Source: Actinomadura nitritigenes (lineage in GTDB: Bacteria; Actinomycetota; Actinomycetes; Streptosporangiales; Streptosporangiaceae). Taken from it: a DNA stretch of 64,000 nucleotides. The stretch is from contig NZ_JAGEOK010000001.1 of the NCBI RefSeq assembly GCF_017573545.1, positions 62,001-126,000 on the forward strand, given 5' to 3'. Below the pieces are notes generated by a model. That model saw nothing but the letters and a program-made list of their open reading frames with translations. It was not told the DNA's origin and did no database searches. Numbering within the stretch: the first letter of the stretch is position 1; the number at the start of each line of letters is the position of its first letter. Of this stretch, positions 19,633 to 26,561 are shown piece by piece. The position numbers and the translations under genes were made by a program.

Positions 19633-21099
19633 ATGACGACCGCCAGCCCAGACCCCGCGCCGTCCGGCGCCTCCCCCGGCGCCGCCGCGCGCCCCCCGCG
19701 CCCCGCGAACCCCGCCGCGGGCCCCGCCGCCGAGTCCGCGGAAGGGACGCTGAAGGCCTTCGGGTACGACCAGGAGCTCAAGCGCTCGCTCAGCCTGGCC
19801 GACCTGGTGATCTACGGCCTGGTGTTCATGGTGCCGATCGCGCCGTTCACCATCTTCGGCGTCGTGTTCAACGGCTCCAAGGGCATGGTCGCGCTCACCT
19901 ACGTCATCGGGCTGGTCGCGATGCTGTTCACCGCGCTCAGCTACCGGGAGATGTCGCGGGCGTTCCCGATCGCCGGGTCCGTGTACGCCTACGCCGGGCG
20001 CGGGATCAACGACAAGGTCGGGTTCCTCGCCGGCTGGGCGATCCTGCTGGACTACCTCCTCGTCCCGACGCTGCTGTACGTGATGAGCGCGGCGGCGCTG
20101 AACTCGCTGCTGCCGGCCGTCCCGCAGTGGGCGTGGGTCATCGTGTTCGTCCTGGTCAACACGGTGATCAACTTCCTGGGCATCGAGTCGACCGCGCGGC
20201 TGAACCGGCTGTTCCTGGTCGCCGAGCTGGTGGTGCTCGCGCTGTTCGTCGGGTTCGGCCTCGCCGCCGTGGCGCAGGGGAGGAACGGCGCGCACTTCTC
20301 CTTCGACCCGCTGCTCAAGCCCGACCTGCTCACCCCCGGGCTGATCTTCGGGGCGCTGTCGATCGCGGTGCTGAGCTTCCTCGGCTTCGACGGCATCTCC
20401 ACCCTGTCGGAGGAGGTCCGCGACTCCGGCCGCAGGATCGTCGGCCGCGCCACCGTCGTGGCGCTGTGCCTGGTCGCCGTCCTGTTCGTGGCGCAGACGT
20501 GGGTCGCGGCGCTGCTCGTCCCGGGCAAGACCGAGTTCGCCGGCGACGACGCCACCAACTCCGCGTTCTACGACATCGCGCAGATCGCCGGCGGGCACTG
20601 GCTGAAGGTGACCGTCGCGGTGGCCGCGGCCCTCGCCACCGGCATCGCCAACTCGCTGGTCGCGCAGGCCGCCACGTCCCGGCTGCTGTTCAGCATGGCG
20701 CGCGACCGCAAGCTGCCCGCGTTCCTCGCCCACATCCACCCCACGCGCAGGACCCCCGAGCGCGCGATCCTGTTCGTCGCGGTGATCTCGCTGGTCCTCG
20801 GGCTGTTCTTCACCGGCCAGATCGACGTGCTGTCCTCACTGGTCAACTTCGGCGCGCTGTTCTCCTTCCTGCTGCTGCACGTCGCCGTCTTCGTGCACTT
20901 CAGGCTGCGGAACCGGAGCACCCGGTGGGGCCTGCACATCGCCGCCCCCGCGATCGGCTTCCTGATCATCGGTTCGGTGCTCTGGAACGCCGACGCGCGC
21001 GCGAAGATCGGGGGCGTCTGCTGGCTCGTCCTGGGGGCGCTGGTGATGCTGTTCTACCGGCGCTCCGGCCGCGGCACCGACCTGAAGCTGGAGGACTGA
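19633..21099 (+). CDS. APC-family amino acid/polyamine permease
   Basis: Integral membrane protein of 488 residues with about 12 hydrophobic helices. After a Pro/Ala-rich N-terminal tail come the APC signature SLADLVIYGLVFMVPIAPFTIFGVV and the helix 3 motif YREMSRAFPIAGSVYAYAGR. Helix 6 follows as GALSIAVLSFLGFDGISTLSEEVRD, with the unwound-helix sequence FLGFDG typical of substrate contact. ATG 19633 follows GGAAAGG; in-frame sequence upstream lies in the hydrolase gene and is not part of it. It overlaps the acetamidase start by one base (TGATG). Presumably it imports the amide or amino-acid compound processed by the neighbours. Confidence 0.9.
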   Translation: MTTASPDPAPSGASPGAAARPPRPANPAAGPAAESAEGTLKAFGYDQELKRSLSLADLVIYGLVFMVPIAPFTIFGVVFNGSKGMVALTYVIGLVAMLFTALSYREMSRAFPIAGSVYAYAGRGINDKVGFLAGWAILLDYLLVPTLLYVMSAAALNSLLPAVPQWAWVIVFVLVNTVINFLGIESTARLNRLFLVAELVVLALFVGFGLAAVAQGRNGAHFSFDPLLKPDLLTPGLIFGALSIAVLSFLGFDGISTLSEEVRDSGRRIVGRATVVALCLVAVLFVAQTWVAALLVPGKTEFAGDDATNSAFYDIAQIAGGHWLKVTVAVAAALATGIANSLVAQAATSRLLFSMARDRKLPAFLAHIHPTRRTPERAILFVAVISLVLGLFFTGQIDVLSSLVNFGALFSFLLLHVAVFVHFRLRNRSTRWGLHIAAPAIGFLIIGSVLWNADARAKIGGVCWLVLGALVMLFYRRSGRGTDLKLED

Positions 21100-22007
21100 T
21101 GCACATCCGCCGCACCAGCGTGCACAACGCGTGGGACAACGCGATCGAGCCGATCGCGGCGATCGCCCCCGGCGCCGAGCTCACCGTCGAGACGGCGGAC
21201 GCGAGCGGCGGGCAGCTCGGGCCCGCGTCCGGCGCGGCCGACGTCGCCGCGCTCGACTTCGGCCGGGTCAACCCCGTCACCGGCCCGTTCCTGGTCGAGG
21301 GCGCCGCGCCCGGCGACGCCCTGGTGATCGACGTCCTGGACATGTCCGTCGGCGACTGGGGCTGGACGGCCTGCATCCCCGGCTTCGGGCTGCTCGCCGA
21401 CGACTTCCCGGACGCGCACCTGCGCGTCTCCGCGATCGGGGACGGGGGCGCCGAGCTGCTGCCGGGGCTGCGCGTCCCGGTCGTCCCGATGATCGGCACG
21501 ATCGGCGTCGCGCCGCCCGAGCCCGGCGAGCACTCGATCGTCCCGCCGCGCCGGTGGGGCGGCAACATGGACGTCCGGCACATCGGCCCCGGAGCCCGGC
21601 TCGTCCTGCCGGTCGGCGTGGACGGCGCGCTGCTGTCGCTCGGCGACGCGCACGCCGCGATGGGCGACGGCGAGGTCTGCGGCACCGGCGTGGAGACCGA
21701 CGCGACCGTCCGGCTCCGGGTGGACGTGCGCCGCGGCGCCGCCCCGCCCACCCCGGTGATCGAGACCGACCCGCGCACGCAGCGGACCGGCGCCGCCCTC
21801 GTCACCACCGGCATCGGCCCCGACCTCATGCAGGCGTCCCGGGACGCGGCGCGCGCCCTCGTCGCGGAGGTCGCGGCCCGCACCGGCATGGCCCCCGTCG
21901 ACGCCTACCTGCTGGCGAGCGTCGCCGCCGACCTGAAGATCTCCGAGATCGTGGACGCGCCGAACTGGATCGTCTCCGCCCACCTGGAACTGTCCCTGCT
22001 GCCGTGA
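21099..22007 (+). CDS. Acetamidase/formamidase family protein
   Basis: FmdA/AmdA-type amidohydrolase of 302 residues, which releases ammonia from small amides. Family marks are the N-terminal NPVTGPFLVEGAAPGDALVIDVLDM, the central GEHSIVPPRRWGGNMDVRHI and LSLGDAHAAMGDGEVCGTGVE, which contributes the metal/active-site region. Translation is coupled to the permease by a TGATG overlap. With the peptidase-like hydrolase and permease it suggests uptake and stepwise hydrolysis of a small amide or amino-acid derivative; that pathway is inferred from context only. Confidence 0.92.
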   Translation: MHIRRTSVHNAWDNAIEPIAAIAPGAELTVETADASGGQLGPASGAADVAALDFGRVNPVTGPFLVEGAAPGDALVIDVLDMSVGDWGWTACIPGFGLLADDFPDAHLRVSAIGDGGAELLPGLRVPVVPMIGTIGVAPPEPGEHSIVPPRRWGGNMDVRHIGPGARLVLPVGVDGALLSLGDAHAAMGDGEVCGTGVETDATVRLRVDVRRGAAPPTPVIETDPRTQRTGAALVTTGIGPDLMQASRDAARALVAEVAARTGMAPVDAYLLASVAADLKISEIVDAPNWIVSAHLELSLLP

Positions 22008-22010
22008 CCC

Positions 22011-22053
22011 GGACGGCCGGGACGCGCGACCGTCCCGCGCGGCCCGGCCGTCC
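22011..22053. terminator. Composite hairpin between acetamidase and quinone oxidoreductase genes
   Basis: GGACGGCCGGG (22011-22021) pairs with CCCGGCCGTCC (22043-22053), and an inner CGCGCG/CGCGCG stem (22023-22028 with 22036-22041) is nested inside. It lies between convergent stops and probably ends transcription on both strands. Confidence 0.78.
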
Positions 22054-23019
22054 TCACACGGTGAGCAGCGTCTTGCCTGCGACCGACCGCGCCTCCATCG
22101 CCGCGTGGGCCTCGGCGGCGCGCTCTAGCGGCAGCCGCTGCCCGATCACCGGGCGGATCCGGCCCGCCGCGGCCGCCTCCATCGCCCGCAGGGCCCGCTC
22201 CTTCGCCCCGTCCCCGAACCCCATGAGCTGCTCGATCCCCAGCACGGTCACGCCGCGCTCCGCCGCCTCGTCCGGCGGGATGACCGTCGCCGCACCGCTG
22301 GACGCCCCGTGCACGGAGAACCGGCCGCCCCGGGCCGCCGCGCCGAACGCCTCCCGGCCGACCTCGCCGCCCACCCCGTCGAACACCACGTCGACCCCGC
22401 CGGTCGCGTCCAGCACCCGCTTCGCCCAGCCCGGCGCCGAGTAGTCCACGGCCTCCGCGCCCAGCTCCCGGACCAGCGCGAGCTTCGCCTCGCCCCGCGC
22501 GGCGCCGACGACCCGGGCCCCCGCCGACAGCGCCAGCTGCACCAGCAGGCTGCCCAGCCCGCCCGCAGCCGCCTCGACCAGCACCCGGTCGCCCACGCGG
22601 ACCTTCGCGCCCTCGAACAGGCCCAGCGCCGTCCCGCCGTCGTTCAGCAGCGCCGCCGCCTCCGGCAGGCCGAGGCCGTCCGGCACCGGGACGAGATCGT
22701 CCACGTTCGCGACGGCCCGCGCCGCGTTGCCGCCCAGGCGGTCCGCGGTCGCGGTGGCGACCCGCCTGCCCTGCCACTCCGGCGCCACGCCGTCCCCGGC
22801 CGCGGCGACCAGCCCGGCCACCCCGCCGCCCGGCACGTACGGCGGCTCCGGCAGCGGAGGCCCGGGGGTGATCCCCCGCCGCAGCTGGGTCTCCACGAAG
22901 TTGATCTCAGCGACCGCCACCGCGACGACCACCTGCCCCGGACCGGCGGCCGGCTCCGGCGCCTCCCCCGCCACCAGGACGTCCGGGTCTCCGAACCGCG
23001 TCACGCGCACGACCTTCAT
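22054..23019 (-). CDS. Zinc-less quinone oxidoreductase-like MDR family protein
   Basis: Medium-chain dehydrogenase/reductase of 321 residues, quinone oxidoreductase (QOR) branch. It has the N-terminal GroES-like fold (PGGGVAGLVAAAGDGV) and an NADPH-binding motif AAAGGLGSLLVQLALSAGA. There are no zinc-ligand cysteines. It likely reduces quinones or other alpha,beta-unsaturated carbonyls. ATG 23019 (MKVVRVTRFG) has GGGAGC upstream and is the family start; the longer GTG form from 23061 is rejected. The upstream region carries a MerR/SoxR-like dyad at 23057-23072, consistent with redox or electrophile induction. Confidence 0.9.
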   Translation of the reverse strand: MKVVRVTRFGDPDVLVAGEAPEPAAGPGQVVVAVAVAEINFVETQLRRGITPGPPLPEPPYVPGGGVAGLVAAAGDGVAPEWQGRRVATATADRLGGNAARAVANVDDLVPVPDGLGLPEAAALLNDGGTALGLFEGAKVRVGDRVLVEAAAGGLGSLLVQLALSAGARVVGAARGEAKLALVRELGAEAVDYSAPGWAKRVLDATGGVDVVFDGVGGEVGREAFGAAARGGRFSVHGASSGAATVIPPDEAAERGVTVLGIEQLMGFGDGAKERALRAMEAAAAGRIRPVIGQRLPLERAAEAHAAMEARSVAGKTLLTV

Positions 23020-23046
23020 CGGCACCGCTCCCTTTCGCTCCCGGCA

Positions 23047-23077
23047 ACGCTCACATCTCAACCGGCCTTGAGGTCAA
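23047..23077 (-). promoter_or_regulatory. MerR/SoxR-type promoter candidate of quinone oxidoreductase
   Basis: On the minus strand a -35 TTGACC (23077-23072) is separated by 19 bases from a -10-like GAGCGT (23052-23047). The dyad CTCAA-N6-TTGAG (23057-23072) fills the spacer. An over-long spacer filled by a dyad is the hallmark of MerR-family activation. No MerR gene is present in the window. Confidence 0.4.
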
Positions 23078-23155
23078 CCCGGGGCCCGGCGATGAGTTAC
23101 CGGCCGCGGACCGGTCATATCTCCCGACGACGCACCAACGGAGAGGTGGACGGCC

Positions 23156-23683
23156 ATGACCGAACGCGACCCCATCGACGTCAGCGACCTGGACATCTAC
23201 GGCAGCGGCGGCCCCATGCCGTGGGAGCGGGCCCGGACCGCGCTGGCCGAGGGCCTGCCGCGGATGGAGACGCCCGTCTTCCTCGGCACGGTCCGCCCCG
23301 ACGGGCGCCCCCACTCCGCGGGCATCGGGGCGCTGTGGCACGACGGCGACCTGTACTTCACCAGCGGCCCGGGGACGCGCAAGTCCCGCAACCTCGCCGG
23401 GAACCCGGCGTGCACGCTGTCCGCCCGGCTGGAGGGCCTGGACCTCGTCCTCGAAGGCGAGGCGGAGCGGGTCACCGACCCGGCCGTGCTCGAACCGGTC
23501 GCGGCCGCCTACCGCGACGGCGGCTGGCCCGCCGAGGTCGACGGCGACGCGTTCACCGCCCCGTACAGCGCGCAGAGCGCCGGCCCGCCGCCGTGGCACC
23601 TGTACCGCTTCACCGTCCGCACCGCGATCGGCGTGGCGTTCGTCGAGCCGTTCGCCGCCACCCGCTGGACCTTCCCCGCCTGA
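23156..23683 (+). CDS. Pyridoxamine 5'-phosphate oxidase-family protein
   Basis: Split-barrel flavin-binding protein of 175 residues. The first half, FLGTVRPDGRPHSAGIGALWHDGDLYFTSG and KSRNLAGNPACTLS, is the usual PNPOx/F420-type fold. It probably binds FMN or F420 and acts as a small oxidoreductase; which cofactor is not decidable by eye. Start ATG 23156 has GGAGAGG about 9 bases upstream. It is divergent from the quinone oxidoreductase across 136 bases. Confidence 0.82.
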   Translation: MTERDPIDVSDLDIYGSGGPMPWERARTALAEGLPRMETPVFLGTVRPDGRPHSAGIGALWHDGDLYFTSGPGTRKSRNLAGNPACTLSARLEGLDLVLEGEAERVTDPAVLEPVAAAYRDGGWPAEVDGDAFTAPYSAQSAGPPPWHLYRFTVRTAIGVAFVEPFAATRWTFPA

Positions 23684-23723
23684 CGCCTGCCCGGCAGAGC
23701 CCGCTCCGGGAGGGGCGCCGGCC

Positions 23724-23729
23724 TAGGGT
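23724..23729 (+). promoter_or_regulatory. -10 element for leaderless DinB-like gene
   Basis: TAGGGT ends six bases before ATG 23736, with no Shine-Dalgarno between. The spacing is the same as for the PH-like gene at 7733. Confidence 0.45.
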
Positions 23730-23735
23730 GGTGCG

Positions 23736-24233
23736 ATGAACGAACCGCGCGGTGACCTGCGTCCCCCGAGCCTGAACGCCGACGAGCCGGCGACCCTGCT
23801 GGCCTTCCTGCGCTACCTGCGCGACGCCGTCGCGGCCAAGGCCGCCGGCGTCCCGGACGAGGCGGCCCGGACGCCCGGCGTCCCGTCCGGCACGAGCCTG
23901 CTCGGCCTGGTCAAGCACCTCACGCGCACGGAGCTGAACTGGTTCGTGTGGGCGTACGAGGGCGCCGACGTGCCGCTGCTGGACGACGGCGAGCCGCCGC
24001 TGCCCGGCGAGACGGCCGCGGACATCGTCGCGGGCTACCGCGCCGCCGCCGCGCGCTCGGACGCGATCGCCGCGGCGTGCCCCGACCTCGACCGTCCGGG
24101 CGCCCGGTCACTGCGCGAGACGCCGCCGCCGTCCATGCGCTGGCTGCTGGTGCACATGATCGAGGAGACCGCCCGGCACGCGGGCCACGCCGACATCCTC
24201 CGCGAGCGCCTGGACGGCTCGGTGGGCCGCTGA
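23736..24233 (+). CDS. DinB-family (DUF664) protein
   Basis: Four-helix-bundle protein of 165 residues of the DinB/YfiT type. The metal-ligand histidines of the family are visible in LVKHLTRTELNWFVW and in HMIEETARHAGHADILRE. Actinobacterial members include mycothiol-dependent enzymes, so a thiol-transferase or detoxification role is possible, but the substrate is unknown. The ATG start is supported by a leaderless -10 element. Confidence 0.82.
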   Translation: MNEPRGDLRPPSLNADEPATLLAFLRYLRDAVAAKAAGVPDEAARTPGVPSGTSLLGLVKHLTRTELNWFVWAYEGADVPLLDDGEPPLPGETAADIVAGYRAAAARSDAIAAACPDLDRPGARSLRETPPPSMRWLLVHMIEETARHAGHADILRERLDGSVGR

Positions 24234-24239
24234 CGCTCC

Positions 24240-24267
24240 GGGAACCGATCGGCCGCGGACGGGCAAC
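24240..24267 (+). promoter_or_regulatory. Possible ECF-type promoter of the sigma factor gene
   Basis: GGGAACC (24240-24246), the classic ECF -35 core, is followed 13 bases later by CGGGCAAC (24260-24267), which would be a slightly close -10. Autoregulation would be usual for an ECF gene. The assignment is tentative. Confidence 0.3.
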
Positions 24268-24303
24268 AAGGGGCGTCCCGAACCAGAGCCGAGAGGCCCC
24301 ACC

Positions 24304-24903
24304 ATGAGCGAGACGAGCCGGGCCGAGGCCGATGACGCCTCCATCATCGGACGCTCCCGGCACGAGCCGGAGGCGTTCGCCGAGATCTTCCGCCGGCACG
24401 CGCCCGACATCAAGCGCTACGTCACCCGGAGGCTCGGCGGCGACGCCGCGGAGGACGTCGTCGCCGAGACCTTCCTGACGGCGTTCAGCCGGCGGCACGC
24501 CTACGACCTGGCGCGCCCGAGCGCGCGCCCGTGGCTGTACGGCATCGCCACCAACCTGATGGGGCGGCACGTCCGCACGGAGGTCCGGTGGCTGCGCGCC
24601 CTGCGGCGCACGGGCGCCGACCCGGTGACGGCGGCGTTCACCGACCGCAGCGACGAGCGGCTCACCGCCGAGGCGTCCGGCCCGCGGCTGGCGGCCGCGC
24701 TGGCCGCGATGCCGAAGGGGCGCCGCGACGCGCTGCTGCTGGTGGCGTGGGAGGGCCTCAGCTACCCGGAGGTCGCGCGGGCGCTGGGCGTCCGCGTCGG
24801 CACGGTCCGGTCGCGGATCAACCGGGCCCGGGCGCAGCTGCGCCGGGAGCTCGGCGGGACGGACGTCATGGCCATCGTCAGCGAGGAGCCCGTCCATGAA
24901 TGA
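24304..24903 (+). CDS. ECF-type RNA polymerase sigma factor
   Basis: Protein of 199 residues with only sigma regions 2 and 4. Region 2 is in FRRHAPDIKRYVTRRLGGD and AEDVVAETFLTAF, then ARPWLYGIATNLMGRH. Region 4 has LSYPEVARALGVRVGTVRSRINRARAQLRREL. It directs RNA polymerase to a small regulon. No classical anti-sigma factor follows; instead its stop overlaps by eight bases the start of a CU044_5270-type membrane protein. ATG 24304 is preceded by GAGAGG. Confidence 0.9.
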   Translation: MSETSRAEADDASIIGRSRHEPEAFAEIFRRHAPDIKRYVTRRLGGDAAEDVVAETFLTAFSRRHAYDLARPSARPWLYGIATNLMGRHVRTEVRWLRALRRTGADPVTAAFTDRSDERLTAEASGPRLAAALAAMPKGRRDALLLVAWEGLSYPEVARALGVRVGTVRSRINRARAQLRRELGGTDVMAIVSEEPVHE

Positions 24904-25933
24904 GATGACCCGACTCGAGCGGTTCCGCTCCGAGGTGCCCCGGCCCGGGCCGGCGGACCTGCGCGCCGAGGAGGAGCGGCTGCGGGCCGCGATGCTCGCC
25001 CCGGCGCCCGGACGGCCGAAGGCGCACCGGCCACAGCGCTTCCGGCTCGCCGTGGCCGTGACCGCCGGAGCCGCGGCAGCCGCCGTCACCGCGGGCCTGG
25101 TCGTGGCCGGCCCCGGAGGGGGGCCGCACCGCGCCCCTGCCGTCCACACCATGCCGGTCGCGCACGTCGAGCTGCTCCAGCACGCCGCGGACGCGGCGGG
25201 CCGGACGCCGGAGCTGCACCCGAGGCCCGGCCAGTTCCTCGTCTACCGGTCCATGGCCATGAACGCGGTGGAGAGCAACAGCGGCAAGAGCGGCTACAGC
25301 CGCTACCTCTCGCGCGAGAGGCGCACGATCTGGCTGCCCGTGGACGGCGACGCGACGCACGGCGTCCTGGCGACGGAGGTGCTGCCGCCCAAGCCCTACC
25401 CCGGGTACGCGATCCCGCCCGACGCCCGCAAGGAGGCCGGGCACACCGGTCCGGCGAAGGCCGCGGACTTCGACGACCGCGCGGAGTGGCTGCGCACCGA
25501 CTACACCTACCTGAGCCGCCTGCCCGCCGACCCGGCGGGGATGTACGAGCATCTGTACTCCCACCTCGGCACCGGGCCGGAGGCCGACGGCCAGGCGTGG
25601 CAGAACGTCGGCGGAATGCTCACCGAGGCGTACATGCCCGCCGCGCAGCGCAAGGCGCTGTTCCGGGCCGCCGCAGCCATTCCGGGCGTGCGAACCGTCG
25701 GCGAGGCCGTGGACGCCGCGGGCCGCACCGGCATCGCGGTGTCCCTGGACGAGCCCGGAAGCGGGCAGCGCGACGAGTACATCTTCGCCCCGAAGACGTA
25801 CCTGTACCTGGGGCAGCGGACGGTCGTCACCGACGCGTCGATCGCCCGCGCGCCGGCGGGCACCGTCGTGACCTCGACGGCGCAGCTGAGCGTCGGCCTC
25901 ACCGACCGCGCCCCGGCGGTCGCCCGCCGCTGA
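24896..25933 (+). CDS. CU044_5270 family membrane protein paired with the ECF sigma factor
   Basis: Protein of 345 residues. A short cytoplasmic N-terminus (LRAEEERLRAAMLA) precedes one membrane helix (about 43-68, LAVAVTAGAAAAAVTAGLVVAG), then a large extracytoplasmic domain of about 270 residues. The N-terminal LERFRSEVPRPGPADL and overall layout match the CU044_5270 family, regularly encoded after ECF sigma genes in actinobacteria. A role as a sensor or atypical anti-sigma is inferred from context; the family has no proven function known to me. It is translationally coupled (eight-base overlap) to the sigma factor and followed by a hairpin. Confidence 0.8.
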   Translation: MNEMTRLERFRSEVPRPGPADLRAEEERLRAAMLAPAPGRPKAHRPQRFRLAVAVTAGAAAAAVTAGLVVAGPGGGPHRAPAVHTMPVAHVELLQHAADAAGRTPELHPRPGQFLVYRSMAMNAVESNSGKSGYSRYLSRERRTIWLPVDGDATHGVLATEVLPPKPYPGYAIPPDARKEAGHTGPAKAADFDDRAEWLRTDYTYLSRLPADPAGMYEHLYSHLGTGPEADGQAWQNVGGMLTEAYMPAAQRKALFRAAAAIPGVRTVGEAVDAAGRTGIAVSLDEPGSGQRDEYIFAPKTYLYLGQRTVVTDASIARAPAGTVVTSTAQLSVGLTDRAPAVARR

Positions 25934-25935
25934 CG

Positions 25936-25956
25936 CGCCGCAAACCCGTTGCGGCG
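25936..25956 (+). terminator. Short hairpin after the CU044_5270-type gene
   Basis: CGCCGCAA and TTGCGGCG form a perfect eight-base stem with a five-base loop, three bases after the stop codon. Confidence 0.55.
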
Positions 25957-25984
25957 GCGGCGTGCCCCGGCGAATCCTGGGCCC

Positions 25985-26539
25985 ATGGGCGAACTGCTCG
26001 GCTTCTGCGTGGTCGCGAACGTGCGGCGGGAGACGGCCTCCGGTGAGGGCGGGCTGGTGATCCGCCACGGCCTGAGGCACTTCTCGGGCGGGACGAAGCT
26101 GTGGGTGCTGCCGCCGCAGTGGGGCGACGGCGGCGAGGACCTCCTGGTGGCGGGCCGGCACCGCGGCAGGCGCGGCGGCTACGTGCGGATGGTGGTGCCG
26201 CGCCGGCACATGGAGAACTTCCGGGTCCGCGGGATCTACGACCCGGCGGTCATGCGCGTGCTGACCGCACCGGGCGCGCCGGGCGGCGAGGTCCGGCTCT
26301 GGGAGGGCCGCGAGGAGGCCGAGAAGGCCTCCGCCTGGTGGTCCAGCGCGGTCCTCCCGGCCAGGACGTGCGGAGCCGAGGGCTATCCGCACGACCTGGG
26401 CGGGGTGGGCGATCCGCCCCCGCTCGAACTGCGGAAGGACGGCCGGATCTATTACCTGGCGCATTTCAATGCGAACCGGGCCGTCTACTCGCTGCTGCCG
26501 CCGCCCGCCGAGGCGCCGGGCCCGCCCTCCGGCCGGTGA
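25985..26539 (+). CDS. Hypothetical protein (184 residues)
   Basis: I do not recognise this protein. It is soluble, with no signal or membrane helix. Its N-terminal half, LGFCVVANVRRETASGEGG to GGTKLWVLPPQWGDGGEDLLVAGRHRG, reads as a beta-rich domain, and a Trp/Tyr-rich region (EKASAWWSSAVLPARTCGAEGY) follows. The C-terminus is Pro/Gly-rich and overlaps the left arm of the terminator. ATG 25985 was preferred over an upstream in-frame ATG at 25949 because the latter adds only an Arg/Ala/Pro stretch that overlaps a hairpin. Confidence 0.65.
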   Translation: MGELLGFCVVANVRRETASGEGGLVIRHGLRHFSGGTKLWVLPPQWGDGGEDLLVAGRHRGRRGGYVRMVVPRRHMENFRVRGIYDPAVMRVLTAPGAPGGEVRLWEGREEAEKASAWWSSAVLPARTCGAEGYPHDLGGVGDPPPLELRKDGRIYYLAHFNANRAVYSLLPPPAEAPGPPSGR

Positions 26540-26556
26540 CCGGAGGGCGGGCCCGG
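26516..26556. terminator. Strong bidirectional terminator at the end of the rhamnosidase locus
   Basis: CCGGGCCCGCCCTCCGG (26516-26532) and its exact complement (26540-26556) form a perfect 17-base stem with a seven-base loop. It overlaps the stop region of the hypothetical gene and lies six bases past the last rhamnosidase stop, so it bounds the whole minus-strand locus. Confidence 0.88.
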
Positions 26557-26561
26557 GCGCG

